This document shows positions 26,333 through 34,650 of a stretch of DNA of 64,000 nt, one piece after another. The DNA comes from Phenylobacterium hankyongense (GTDB taxonomy: Bacteria > Pseudomonadota > Alphaproteobacteria > Caulobacterales > Caulobacteraceae), in the NCBI RefSeq assembly GCF_003254505.1, contig NZ_QFYP01000001.1, forward strand, positions 3,332,001 through 3,396,000, read 5' to 3'. Made by a program: the position numbers and the translations under genes. Under the pieces are notes generated by a model. That model saw only the letters and a list, made by a program, of their open reading frames with translations, did not search any database and was not told the origin of the DNA. Within the stretch, counting starts at the first letter, position 1, and every line of letters begins with the position of its first letter.

Positions 26333-26350
26333 AGCTCGGATTTCCGAGCT
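26333..26350. terminator. Perfect 8-bp inverted repeat between ctaA and rplM
   Basis: AGCTCGGA and TCCGAGCT are separated by two bases. It lies about 70 bp after ctaA and directly upstream of the rplM promoter. It may end the ctaA transcript, although no T tract follows on the minus strand. Confidence 0.35.
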
Positions 26351-26419
26351 GCGGCAGAAACTACCGTGAAATCCGCCACTTAGCTATTGCGGTAATATCA
26401 TACCGTGCGAAATGCGCGC

Positions 26420-27451
26420 TCAGACGCGCCGCACCCGCCAGGCGAAGGCCACCGCCAGGCACAGGGTGAAGGCCGCCATCAGCTGGTGCGCGACCCCCAG
26501 GCCGATGGGCACGGCCGTCATCAGGGTGGCGATCCCCAGGCAGGCCTGCACCACCACGGCCAGTGCGACGCCGACGGCCAGCTGCTTGGATTCCGCCGCC
26601 AGATAGGTCGAGCGCCAGGCGCTGACCCCGACCAGCAGGGCCACGAGGGTCAGCAGGTAGGCCACCAGCCGGTGATGCAGCTGCACCGCGCCCTGGCTGT
26701 GGGCCAGCGTCGCCCAGAGGCTCTGCCCCGCGTAATGGTCCGGCAGCCAATGTCCGTTCATCAGCGGCCAGTCGTTGTAGACCAGCCCCGCCTGGTTGCC
26801 GGCCACCAGCGCCCCCAGCAGGATCTGGACGAAGACCAGGGCCACCAGGGCCAGGGCGCGGCGACCCCAGGGGCTGGGCAGGGTCTGGCGGGCCCAGCCC
26901 GCCCAGGCGTCCAACGCCGTCCACACCAGCGCGCCCAGCAGGGCGAAGGCCAGGCCCAGGTGGATCATCAGCCGCTCGGGCGCCACATAGACGCGATGCT
27001 CCAGGCCGCTGGCGACCATCCACCAGCCGACCAGCCCCTGCAGGCCGCCCAGCACGAACAGCCCGCCCAGCCGCCAGAACAGCCGCTTGGGGATCTCGCG
27101 CCGCACCGCGAACCAGACGAAGGGGATGAAGAACACCGCCCCCACCAGCCGGCCGAGCAGGCGGTGCGACCACTCCCACCAGTAGATGGTCTGGAATTGG
27201 CCGAGGCTCATGCCGCGGTTGAGCAGCTGGTACTGCGGGATCGACTTGTAGCGGGCGAACTCCGTCTGCCAGTCCGCCAGGCTGAGCGGCGGGATCGCGC
27301 CGGTCACCGGCTTCCACTGGGTGATCGACAGCCCCGAGCCGGTCAGCCGGGTGGAGCCGCCGACCACCACCATCGCCAGCACCAGCACGGCGACCGCGAG
27401 CAGCCAGATCGCGACGGCGCGCGAGCGGTCGGAACGCAGGAATGAGGTCAT
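26420..27451 (-). CDS. ctaA: Haem A synthase (CtaA/COX15)
   Basis: The 343-residue membrane protein has about eight helices. The conserved histidine-bearing motifs are [30 protein letters not shown], and later [11 protein letters not shown] and GVAHQLMAA. It hydroxylates and oxidises the C8 methyl of haem O to make haem A for cytochrome aa3 oxidase. The start [10 protein letters not shown] at 27451 begins just before the first helix, and the longer upstream frame is non-conserved. It is divergent from the DUF2842 gene, a frequent neighbour. Confidence 0.94.
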   Translation of the reverse strand: MTSFLRSDRSRAVAIWLLAVAVLVLAMVVVGGSTRLTGSGLSITQWKPVTGAIPPLSLADWQTEFARYKSIPQYQLLNRGMSLGQFQTIYWWEWSHRLLGRLVGAVFFIPFVWFAVRREIPKRLFWRLGGLFVLGGLQGLVGWWMVASGLEHRVYVAPERLMIHLGLAFALLGALVWTALDAWAGWARQTLPSPWGRRALALVALVFVQILLGALVAGNQAGLVYNDWPLMNGHWLPDHYAGQSLWATLAHSQGAVQLHHRLVAYLLTLVALLVGVSAWRSTYLAAESKQLAVGVALAVVVQACLGIATLMTAVPIGLGVAHQLMAAFTLCLAVAFAWRVRRV

Positions 27452-27535
27452 GGGCGCCTTTTCGGGGCTGAACTTTGCGCTCGCTAGCCGGAAAAGCCGG
27501 GTGCGTCCACGCCCCTGCCCGGCTAAGAGCCGCGG

Positions 27536-27733
27536 ATGTCCGCCCGCGTTCGCAAACTCATCGGCCTGATCGGCATCCTGGTCTTCCTCGGGGCCTATGT
27601 GGCGGTGATGTCCCTGCTGTCGGACCACGTCCCCAAATACTGGCTGGCGCAGCTGGCCTTCTACCTGGTGGCCGGCATCGGCTGGGGCGTGCCCATCCTG
27701 CCGCTGCTCTCCTGGATGAACCGCGGGCGGTAA
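27536..27733 (+). CDS. DUF2842 small membrane protein
   Basis: The 65-residue protein has two membrane helices ([20 protein letters not shown] and [19 protein letters not shown]) and a [13 protein letters not shown] segment typical of DUF2842. The family is confined to alphaproteobacteria and often lies beside haem A synthase, which suggests a link to respiratory biogenesis; the role is unknown. Confidence 0.85.
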   Translation: MSARVRKLIGLIGILVFLGAYVAVMSLLSDHVPKYWLAQLAFYLVAGIGWGVPILPLLSWMNRGR

Positions 27734-27745
27734 GGGTTTTGGGGA

Positions 27746-27775
27746 TTGCGGCCACGCGGACCTGCCGCCTATAAG
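27746..27775 (+). promoter_or_regulatory. Promoter of tRNA-Pro(GGG)
   Basis: TTGCGG (27746-27751) and TATAAG (27770-27775) are 18 bp apart and end about 21 bp before the tRNA. Confidence 0.5.
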
Positions 27776-27796
27776 GCGCGCCTCGCCGCCAGGCCT

Positions 27797-27860
<64 letters not shown>

Positions 27861-27873
<13 letters not shown>

Positions 27874-27892
27874 GCGGCCGGCGGCGAGACTT
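27861..27892 (+). repeat. Left attachment-site repeat (attL-like), 32 bp
   Basis: These 32 bases are identical to 29810-29841. They cover the last 13 nt of tRNA-Pro(GGG) and 19 nt beyond it. The bases on both sides of the two copies differ, which fixes the repeat length. Confidence 0.85.
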
Positions 27893-28040
27893 CTTCAGAA
27901 TTTCGGGCATTTGCGCCGACCGCGCGCTAGCGCTCTTGTTCGAAAGGCGCTTCCACTAGGCGATCCGGGGTACGAGTCTGGGCAGGCGAAACCGACCCCT
28001 CGAAGTCCTCGATTTCGCGCTAGGTGTGTCCCTCGGTCCG

Positions 28041-29660
28041 CTATGAGATGCCCAAGATGCGCGCGGCATGTTCAATCCAGCCGAACGCGGTCGGGTTTTC
28101 CTTTGCTAGCCGAAGCAGCACCTCGCCAATGCTATTGAGGAAAGTCTTCAAGGCGGAGTTCGCAACCAGCTCCGTTCTTTCTGAAAGGGCTTTGGTCGCA
28201 CCTCTCATGGCGGCCTCACGTTGCCGCATCAGAAAACGCACCGCTTCCGAAAGGATGTTGCGCGCAGAGGACGCGGTTCCCGCAATGTCCTCGTCGCTCT
28301 TGGCGTCGTTCGCCACGACAGCCTTGGCGTATTCTCGGACCCCTTCATCTGCGACTTCGCCGCCCGCCTCATCAATACGGAGGAATACCTCGTCCAATGC
28401 GAGTGCGTATGAAGACGAGACCCCCCTGCCCCAGTTCATCCTTTCGGCATTGTCGATGAACTCGCGCCACGCCGGAAACTGGGAAAGAAGAAGGTTCAGA
28501 TGCAGAAAGAACGGAGAGAATTCATTCGCAACCGCGTCACTCAGTTCTTCTTTTGATTTTTCATATAAGGACCGAAGCGCCTCTCCATCGAGAGCTAATT
28601 GGGTTACATCGGCAACAGTTCTGATGCTCCCGTCCTTAACTCTTTCGAGGTGACCAGCTATGCGTTCGAGTTTGCGCTGAGCCCCCGGAACCCAGTTGGA
28701 TAGATTGCCTGCGCTGCAGATATCATCGATCAAGTTAAGAAGATGCTGGCTGCTAGCTTCGATCGATTTCTCATCCGAGACGAACTCAGCGTGAAGCTCA
28801 ACTCTGGCCAGCCGACCATATTCAACACGCACATTCAACGGTGCGGCCGTTTGCTTGGGAACTATTTGAGAAATCAACTCTTCTTCTGTCTCGCTCGCCT
28901 TCGCGATCGCGAACCGCAAGAAATCGTTTGCCTCTCTCAACGTAATTGTCCGGTCTCGCGCCGACTCAAGCCTCACTTCGCTCCATCGGTCGAAGCGTTC
29001 TGCCGCGTGGGGCACCGAGGTCCCCGCGCTCTCTCTGAAGAACGACAGCACAACATCTGTATTCAAATATGGGCGGCGAAACTCAGACAGGTTGAAGGCG
29101 GTTGCGTATCTTTCAGGACCAAAGACAACCCAAGGCGCTTGCTTACTGTCATGATTTACGATGTGCGCCAAGGCGAGCAGAAAGGTCGTGCCTTCAAGCG
29201 CATCAAGACTGAGAACCGTCCCCCCGCCGCCACTACCTAACCCAAGAGTAATTGCGTCTATTGAATCTCGCAGGGCAGAAAGTAGGTAAATCGCATCTGG
29301 ATACGCGTCGCGAAATCGTGAGATGTATGTATCGGCCGACAGTTGACTGATCTTCGCCAGACGTTTGCCGTCCTGCAGGATAGATTCCGCGTCGCGATTA
29401 AAGCGCAGTGCGTCATGAATCTTGTAAGATGATATCTTAGTCGAAGTGACCGTGTTGAACGATGGCGACCTAGGGTCAAGGCGTTTTGCGTTCTTGAACG
29501 TAGGTGGCAGTTCAAAGCTACCTAGCAGTTCGTCATAGTCGCGGCCGAATACGTAAATTCCTCGCCCCGCGATTTTTGGCAGGGAATAGGGTTGCCACTT
29601 GGCTTCGAATTGGTCCCGAGCATAGCTTAGCTGAAATCCGGGGTGGCTGACTCGTTTCAA
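28041..29660 (-). CDS. Island-borne protein of unknown function, 539 aa
   Basis: I do not recognise this protein. It starts at TTG 29660 after AGAAGG; an in-frame stop lies nine codons upstream, so the start is firm. The N-terminal 70 residues look globular (GRGIYVFGRDYDELLG). Residues 139-149 are glycine-rich (LGLGSGGGG) and lead into LDALEGTTFLLALAHIVNH. The C-terminal 300 residues are rich in charged, probably helical segments. There are no signal peptide or membrane helices. Codon choice is less GC-rich than in its neighbours, so transfer is likely. As the sole cargo of an integrated element it could be a defence or anti-phage gene, but no motif shows this. Confidence 0.75.
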   Translation of the reverse strand: MKRVSHPGFQLSYARDQFEAKWQPYSLPKIAGRGIYVFGRDYDELLGSFELPPTFKNAKRLDPRSPSFNTVTSTKISSYKIHDALRFNRDAESILQDGKRLAKISQLSADTYISRFRDAYPDAIYLLSALRDSIDAITLGLGSGGGGTVLSLDALEGTTFLLALAHIVNHDSKQAPWVVFGPERYATAFNLSEFRRPYLNTDVVLSFFRESAGTSVPHAAERFDRWSEVRLESARDRTITLREANDFLRFAIAKASETEEELISQIVPKQTAAPLNVRVEYGRLARVELHAEFVSDEKSIEASSQHLLNLIDDICSAGNLSNWVPGAQRKLERIAGHLERVKDGSIRTVADVTQLALDGEALRSLYEKSKEELSDAVANEFSPFFLHLNLLLSQFPAWREFIDNAERMNWGRGVSSSYALALDEVFLRIDEAGGEVADEGVREYAKAVVANDAKSDEDIAGTASSARNILSEAVRFLMRQREAAMRGATKALSERTELVANSALKTFLNSIGEVLLRLAKENPTAFGWIEHAARILGIS

Positions 29661-29809
29661 TATTCGCCTTCTCGCAAGCTCGACTCAGCAATTTCCAAGG
29701 TATGTAAGCTCTGCAGTGAATGAGCCCTTGCCCAGTGCGTCAACCGGCTGAGCTCCTTTCACGCCAGAAAACTGGACCTACCCACCCTCGCGACGTGCTT
29801 GCCGAGGGC

Positions 29810-29841
29810 GTCGCTCCGACCAGCGGCCGGCGGCGAGACTT
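29810..29841 (+). repeat. Right attachment-site repeat (attR-like), 32 bp
   Basis: Exact copy of 27861-27892, carrying only the last 13 nt of the tRNA. It ends 7 bp before the merR stop codon, and the sequence beyond it is presumably the original downstream flank of the tRNA gene. Confidence 0.85.
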
Positions 29842-29848
29842 TTCTCTT

Positions 29849-30259
29849 TCAGGGCTTCAGCAGGGCGTCGAGCCGGCGCTTGATGGCTTCGAGGTCGTGC
29901 AGGGCCTCGCCGAGCCGCTCGCGGGCGGCTGGATCGAGGTCGGGCGCGCCGGCCTCGGCGAAGCCTGCGTCAGGCGGCGGCAGGCTCTCGCCGTCGCCGG
30001 CGCCGATCAGGTGCCGCAGGCCCTGCTCGCGGTGCAGGCGCTGGACGCCCTTGATGGTGTAGCCCTCGTCGTGCAGCAGGCGGCGCACGCCGCGCAGCAC
30101 GGCGATGTCCTGCGGCCGGTAGAACCGCCGGCCGCCGGCCCGTTTCATCGGGCGGATGAAGGAGAATTTGGTTTCCCAGAACCGCAGCACGTGCTGCGGC
30201 ACGTTCAGCTCGTCAGCCGCTTCAGAGATGGTCCGAAAGGCTTCCGGGCCCTTGGCCAC
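29849..30259 (-). CDS. MerR-family transcriptional regulator
   Basis: The 136-residue protein has a MerR winged helix at about 9-78: [24 protein letters not shown], then [34 protein letters not shown] short helical tail with few cysteines follows, so it is not a metal sensor of the classical kind. It follows ihfA with 14 bp between them. The order plsX-fabH-ihfA-merR is conserved in alphaproteobacteria; the regulon is unknown. Confidence 0.9.
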   Translation of the reverse strand: MAKGPEAFRTISEAADELNVPQHVLRFWETKFSFIRPMKRAGGRRFYRPQDIAVLRGVRRLLHDEGYTIKGVQRLHREQGLRHLIGAGDGESLPPPDAGFAEAGAPDLDPAARERLGEALHDLEAIKRRLDALLKP

Positions 30260-30273
30260 GGTCTAAGGCGCCC

Positions 30274-30576
30274 TCACCGCGCCAGGGCGCGATCGACCCG
30301 CGCCTTCATGACCTGCGAGGCGCGGAAGCCGATCACCCGCCGCGGCTCGATGGCGGCCGGCTCGCCGGTCTTCGGATTGCGGCCCATGCGGGCGTTCTTG
30401 GCGCGCACCTGAAAGACGCCGAAGCCCGAGAGCTTGACCTGCTCGCCGACCTCGAGGGCCGTGGCCATCAGCTCCAGCACGCGCTCGACGAGCTCGCCGC
30501 AATCCTGGCGGGTCAGCCCGACCTCTTCGTGCACGGCCTCGCAAAGATCCGCCCGCGTGACCGTCGCGCCCTTCAT
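30274..30576 (-). CDS. ihfA: Integration host factor subunit alpha
   Basis: The 100-residue DNA-bending protein begins MKGATVTRADLCEAVHEEVGL. It has the beta-arm region KLSGFGVFQVRAKNARMGRNPKTGEP, with the intercalating proline, and ends RRVIGFRASQVMKARVDRAL. I start at ATG 30576, which follows GGGGCGACG; two upstream ATGs in frame give a non-conserved extension. It pairs with IhfB to bend DNA and, in Caulobacter, to assist developmental promoters. Confidence 0.96.
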   Translation of the reverse strand: MKGATVTRADLCEAVHEEVGLTRQDCGELVERVLELMATALEVGEQVKLSGFGVFQVRAKNARMGRNPKTGEPAAIEPRRVIGFRASQVMKARVDRALAR

Positions 30577-30676
30577 CGTCGCCCCGTTCCCCGTAACGAT
30601 GCTGTTCATGCCAATTGATTGTCCCATCGTGTCAAAGACTTCAAGGGCCAGTTTCGCAAGGGGGTTAAGGGGCCTG

Positions 30677-31657
30677 CTAAAGGCGCAGGACGCAAGCCCC
30701 CCAGGTGAGTCCGCCGCCCATGGCTTCCAGCAGCAGCAACTGGCCCGGCTTGATGCGCCCGTCAGCGACCGCGGTGTTCAGCGCCAGCGGGATCGAGGCG
30801 GCCGAGGTGTTGGCGTGGTCGGCGACGGTGGTGATCACCTTGGCGTCGTCGATGCCGCAGCGGCGGGCGACCCCTTCCAGGATCCGCAGGTTGGCCTGGT
30901 GGGGGATGAACCAGTCGACCTCGGCCACGTCGATGCCGGCGTCGGCCGCCGCGGCGTTGATCGCCTCGGAGATGTTCACCACGGCGTGGCGGAAGACCTG
31001 GTTGCCCTGCATGCGCAGGTGGCCGATCTGGCCGCTGGTGGAGACCCCGCCGTCCACATAGAGCAGGTCCTGCTTGGTGCCGTCCGCCCGCAGGGCGAAG
31101 CCCAGGAGGCCGCGGTCGGCCGTCGTCCCCTCGCCTGCCTGCGGCTCCACCACGACCGCGCCGGCGCCGTCGCCGAACAGCACGCAGGTGCCGCGGTCGG
31201 TCCAGTCCATCAGCCGCGTCATGGTCTCCGCCCCGATCACCAGGGCGCACTTGGCGCGGTTGCGGGCCACGAAGCCGTCGGCCACCGACAGGGCGTAGAC
31301 GAAGCCGGAGCACACCGCCTGCACGTCGAAGGCGATGCCCACCGGGCAGCCGAGCTTGCGCTGCACGATGGTGGCGGTGGCCGGGAAGGTCAGGTCGCCC
31401 GTGGTGGTCGCCACCACGATCAGGTCGACATCCGCCGGGGTGCGCCCGGCGGCCTCCAGCGCGCGGCGGGCGGCGGCCACGGCCAGGTCCGACACCGGCT
31501 GGTCGTCGGCGGCCCTGTGGCGCTGGCGGATGCCCGTGCGCTCGACGATCCAGGCGTCGGAGGTGTCCACGATTTTCGCCAGATCGTCGTTGGTCACGAC
31601 CTGATCCGGCAAGTAGCCGCCGACCCCGGTCACCACGCTACGCAAGACCTGGGTCAC
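30677..31657 (-). CDS. fabH: 3-oxoacyl-ACP synthase III
   Basis: The 326-residue KASIII has the catalytic cysteine in DVQAVCSGFVYAL (about 116), the histidine in WFIPHQAN, and the asparagine in HANTSAASIPLAL. It condenses acetyl-CoA with malonyl-ACP to begin fatty-acid synthesis. Its start overlaps the plsX stop by 4 bp, so both are translated from one transcript. Confidence 0.97.
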   Translation of the reverse strand: MTQVLRSVVTGVGGYLPDQVVTNDDLAKIVDTSDAWIVERTGIRQRHRAADDQPVSDLAVAAARRALEAAGRTPADVDLIVVATTTGDLTFPATATIVQRKLGCPVGIAFDVQAVCSGFVYALSVADGFVARNRAKCALVIGAETMTRLMDWTDRGTCVLFGDGAGAVVVEPQAGEGTTADRGLLGFALRADGTKQDLLYVDGGVSTSGQIGHLRMQGNQVFRHAVVNISEAINAAAADAGIDVAEVDWFIPHQANLRILEGVARRCGIDDAKVITTVADHANTSAASIPLALNTAVADGRIKPGQLLLLEAMGGGLTWGACVLRL

Positions 31658-32745
31658 TTAGGCGACTCCATCGAGGGGGCTCCATCGGCCGCGGCGGCTC
31701 CGTCAGCGGGCGCCGGTTGGGCGTCGGCGAGCGCCGCCGGCAGCCGTCTCATATTGCGTTCGATCTCCGCCGCGAAGCCGCTTTGCGCCAGATCGACCGC
31801 GACACGTAGCGCCTGGGCGAAATCGCGCTCGCTGGCCCCGCCATGGCACTTCAGCACGATGCCGTTGAGACCGAGCAGCGGCGCGGCCGGCGGCGGGCTC
31901 AGGCGGTCGCGGAACTTGCGGAGCGACGGCCGGGCCAGGAGCGCGCCCAGGCTGGCCCCCAGGCTGGAGGTGAGCGCGGTGCGCAGCTCGTTGCTCATGA
32001 ACCGCGCGGCGCCCTCCATGGCCTTCAGCGCCACGTTGCCGGTGAAGCCGTCGGTGACGATCACGTCCACCGCCCCGCGGGTGATGTCGTCGCCCTCCAC
32101 GAAGCCGCGGTAGTCGAGGTCGAGCTTGCCCTCGCGCAGCACGCGGTGGGCCTCGCGCACCTCCTCGTGGCCCTTCATCTCCTCGGAGCCGACGTTGAGC
32201 AGGCCGACCGTGGGCCGGGGCACGCCGTGGGCGGCGCGGTGGAAGGCCTCGCCCATGATGGCGAACTCCACCAGGCGCTCGGCGTCGCAGTCGACGTTCG
32301 CGCCGACGTCCAGGAAGGTGGTGACCCCGCGCTCGTGCGGAATGCTGGCGACCAGGGCCGGGCGCTCGAGATCGGCGCTCATCCGCAGGATCAGCTTGGA
32401 GATCGCCATCAGGGCGCCGGTGTTGCCGGCCGAGACCGCGGCCACCGCCTCGCCGTCGCGGATCGCCTCCACGGCGTTCCACATGGAGGTGCCCTTGCCG
32501 CGGCGAAGCGCCTGGGCGGGCTTCTCGTCCATGCCGATCACGCGCTCGGCGTGGCGGACATCGGCGCGCTGCAGGACCGCCTTGTGCCGCGCCAGCTCCG
32601 GGGCGAGCGCGCCCTCGTCGCCGTGCAGCAGGAAACGGACGTTGGCCGGGACGATGGCCAGGGCGTGCGCCACGGCGGGGATCACCACGGACGGCCCGTG
32701 GTCTCCGCCCATGGCGTCGATGGAAATCACCAGAGTTTCGGTCAA
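31654..32745 (-). CDS. plsX: Phosphate acyltransferase PlsX
   Basis: The 363-residue enzyme shows DAMGGDHGPSVVIPAV at the N terminus and the family blocks GNTGALMAISKLILR and VDVIVTDGFTGNVALKAMEG. It makes acyl-phosphate from acyl-ACP for phospholipid synthesis. The C-terminal 25 residues are Ala/Pro-rich and unstructured. It heads the plsX-fabH-ihfA-merR unit. Confidence 0.97.
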   Translation of the reverse strand: MTETLVISIDAMGGDHGPSVVIPAVAHALAIVPANVRFLLHGDEGALAPELARHKAVLQRADVRHAERVIGMDEKPAQALRRGKGTSMWNAVEAIRDGEAVAAVSAGNTGALMAISKLILRMSADLERPALVASIPHERGVTTFLDVGANVDCDAERLVEFAIMGEAFHRAAHGVPRPTVGLLNVGSEEMKGHEEVREAHRVLREGKLDLDYRGFVEGDDITRGAVDVIVTDGFTGNVALKAMEGAARFMSNELRTALTSSLGASLGALLARPSLRKFRDRLSPPPAAPLLGLNGIVLKCHGGASERDFAQALRVAVDLAQSGFAAEIERNMRRLPAALADAQPAPADGAAAADGAPSMESPK

Positions 32746-32807
32746 GACGGCGCTTGGTCCTTCGGCGGCCCGGAGCCTCGGTTCAGAGACCCGAAAACTC
32801 GTAGGTT

Positions 32808-32829
32808 CTTATAGTTAAGCCATCTCCAA
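32808..32829 (-). promoter_or_regulatory. Probable promoter of plsX-fabH-ihfA
   Basis: On the minus strand TTGGAG (32824-32829) and TATAAG (32808-32813) are 10 bp apart, a spacing used by Caulobacter housekeeping promoters. It lies about 65 bp before plsX in the 175-bp gap after the DUF177 gene. Confidence 0.35.
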
Positions 32830-32920
32830 CGCCGAACCTGTCGCGGGCTGGAAGCGGCATGCCGGAATCGAGCAGACGATACGCCCGGCCCCTGGCAATG
32901 CAAACTGTGGCGGAGCTGGG

Positions 32921-33442
32921 CTAGGGCTTGGAATCCTTCAGGCCCTTGAGGACCGCAAACGGCGAGACCTCCTCCGTCGGCGGCGCGTAGTCGAATTCGA
33001 CGCCGGGCTTGCGCGGGAACGGATCGATCTCCAGCGCCAGGGCCTCGACCAGATAGGCGCCCACGTCGATCTCGTCGATGTCCAGGACGTCCGGCGGATC
33101 CGGCGATTCCAGATCGAATTCGACCTCGGTCATCTCGTCGCTGATCGCATGCGGACTGCCGCGGGGGACGACACGCACCTCGACCTGGCCGGCCAGCGGC
33201 TGCTCGAAGGGGTCCAGCGACACCGAGCAGGTCTGCTCGACCACGGCCTGGAAGCGGCCGGTGATCTCCGCCCCGTCGAACCACGGGTTGACAGTGAGCT
33301 CGGCGCTGAGCGCCGGCAGGCCGATCAGGTCGAGCTCGCGGGCGATCCGCGCCCGCGCCTCGGCGTCGGGCTCGAGGCGCAGCCGCACGGGGCCACGGCC
33401 GAGTTCGTGCAGCTTCACGGGCTTGGGCCAGCCGTCGCTCAT
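32921..33442 (-). CDS. DUF177 (YceD-like) protein
   Basis: The 173-residue protein has the DUF177 core: GRFQAVVEQTCSVSLDPFEQPLAGQVEVRVVP and the acidic VLDIDEIDVGAYLVEALALEIDPFPRKPG. The family includes YceD and a plant relative linked to 23S rRNA maturation. rpmF, its usual partner in other bacteria, is not adjacent here. The start ATG at 33442 overlaps the stop of the upstream chaperone gene (ATGA). Confidence 0.85.
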   Translation of the reverse strand: MSDGWPKPVKLHELGRGPVRLRLEPDAEARARIARELDLIGLPALSAELTVNPWFDGAEITGRFQAVVEQTCSVSLDPFEQPLAGQVEVRVVPRGSPHAISDEMTEVEFDLESPDPPDVLDIDEIDVGAYLVEALALEIDPFPRKPGVEFDYAPPTEEVSPFAVLKGLKDSKP

Positions 33443-33966
33443 GGGGTTTTCCAATCCACCTGGCCCTCGAGCAGCTGCTCCAGCGGCCGCGCCGCCAGAT
33501 GCGCCCGCTGGCCGGTGACATAGGCCGAAAGCGCCGGGGCGCGGCTCTCGGGCGCGTCGGCATAGACGGTGCGCGCCAGCAGGGCCTCCAGATCGGCGGT
33601 GGCCGGCAGGGCGGCGAAGGCGGCGGTGTAGGACTTCACCCGGCCGAAGAAGGCTTCGCCCAGCCGGCGCATCTTCTTGCCCACGGACAGGTCGCCGACC
33701 CCCATCTCGCGCAGGGCGTGGTCCAGCGCCTTCACATAGGTCTCGTACAGGGCCTGCGAGGTCTCCTGCGCCTGCGGCCCCTGCCCGTTCAGGCGATCCA
33801 GCAGCAGCACGACGTGCAGGGTGTAGATCTCGAATCGGCCCTCCACCGTGTCCGGCGCGGCGAACCCGTCGTAGAGCGCCGGCGAGCGCGACTGCTCCAC
33901 CGCCGAGGCGTAGAGGGCGCGGCCCATCGCCTGCGCGGGCCTCGTACGGAACAATCGATTGAGCAT
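33439..33966 (-). CDS. Ubiquinol-cytochrome c chaperone (CBP3-like)
   Basis: The 175-residue protein matches the ubiquinol-cytochrome c chaperone domain: ALYASAVEQSRSPALYDGFAAPDTVEGRFEIYTLHVVLLLDRL, then MREMGVGDLSVGKKMRRLGEAFFGRV-type helices. In mitochondria CBP3 helps cytochrome b assembly. I start at ATG 33966 after GAGGCCACG; the longer frame overlaps the bamE promoter region and is non-conserved. Confidence 0.88.
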   Translation of the reverse strand: MLNRLFRTRPAQAMGRALYASAVEQSRSPALYDGFAAPDTVEGRFEIYTLHVVLLLDRLNGQGPQAQETSQALYETYVKALDHALREMGVGDLSVGKKMRRLGEAFFGRVKSYTAAFAALPATADLEALLARTVYADAPESRAPALSAYVTGQRAHLAARPLEQLLEGQVDWKTP

Positions 33967-34073
33967 CGTGGCCTCTATTTCGCCAGAAGGCGCGGCTAAA
34001 GCCGGCATTGAACTAAGGGGCGGCGAGCGATAGGTCAAAGCCCACAGAGCCAGGAACGGGTCCTAATCCGCAC

Positions 34074-34574
34074 ATGTTTCGTCGCGCAGCTTCCGCCGCC
34101 ATCGCCGCAGGCCTGCTGGCCTCAACCCTGGCCGGGTTGGGCGCGTGCGCGCCGATCACCACCTATTCCGGCTTCCAGGCGATCGAGTCCAACCCCAAGG
34201 ACGTGAAGGTCGGGACCGACACCAAGTCCACCGTGCGCGGCAAGCTGGGTTCGCCCTCGGCGACCTCCACCTTCGATCCCAACGTCTGGTTCTACATGAA
34301 CCAGATCAAGGAGCGGGTGGCGTTCCGCCGGCCGCACGTGGTCGCCCGCAGCGTCACCGCCATCACCTTCAACAAGGACAACGAGCAGGTGGAGAGCGTG
34401 AACAACTACACGCTCAAGGACGGCAAGGTGATCGCCTTCAACAACCGCGAGACGCCGACCCGCGGCCGCGAGATGACCGTGCTCGAGCAGCTGCTCGGCA
34501 CCGTCGGCCGCGGCAGCATGCTGCCGCCGCAGGACGAAGGGGTGCCGGGCACCCGTCCCGGCGACCAGCGCTAA
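34074..34574 (+). CDS. bamE: Outer-membrane assembly lipoprotein BamE
   Basis: The 166-residue precursor has a lipobox (LAGLGAC) near residue 25 and a SmpA/OmlA domain: VGTDTKSTVRGKLGSPSATSTFDPNVWFYM and VTAITFNKDNEQVESVNNY. BamE is the small lipoprotein of the BAM complex that inserts outer-membrane proteins. It is divergent from the bc1 chaperone gene, 107 bp away, and ends before a strong terminator. Confidence 0.93.
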   Translation: MFRRAASAAIAAGLLASTLAGLGACAPITTYSGFQAIESNPKDVKVGTDTKSTVRGKLGSPSATSTFDPNVWFYMNQIKERVAFRRPHVVARSVTAITFNKDNEQVESVNNYTLKDGKVIAFNNRETPTRGREMTVLEQLLGTVGRGSMLPPQDEGVPGTRPGDQR

Positions 34575-34598
34575 CCGCTCACCGACCGCCAACGAAAA

Positions 34599-34633
34599 AC
34601 GCCCCGGAGATCGCTCTCCGGGGCGTCTTCTTG
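34599..34633. terminator. Bidirectional terminator between bamE and hppA
   Basis: CGCCCCGGAGA pairs perfectly with TCTCCGGGGCG around a TCGC loop. TCTTCTTG follows on the plus strand and GTTTTTCG on the minus strand, so it can end both convergent genes. Confidence 0.9.
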
Positions 34634-34650
34634 TCAGCCTGGCGATCCGA

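Noticed and set aside
29810..29841. Second tRNA-Pro copy
   Set aside because: Only the last 13 nt of the tRNA are present; it is the right attachment repeat and not a gene.
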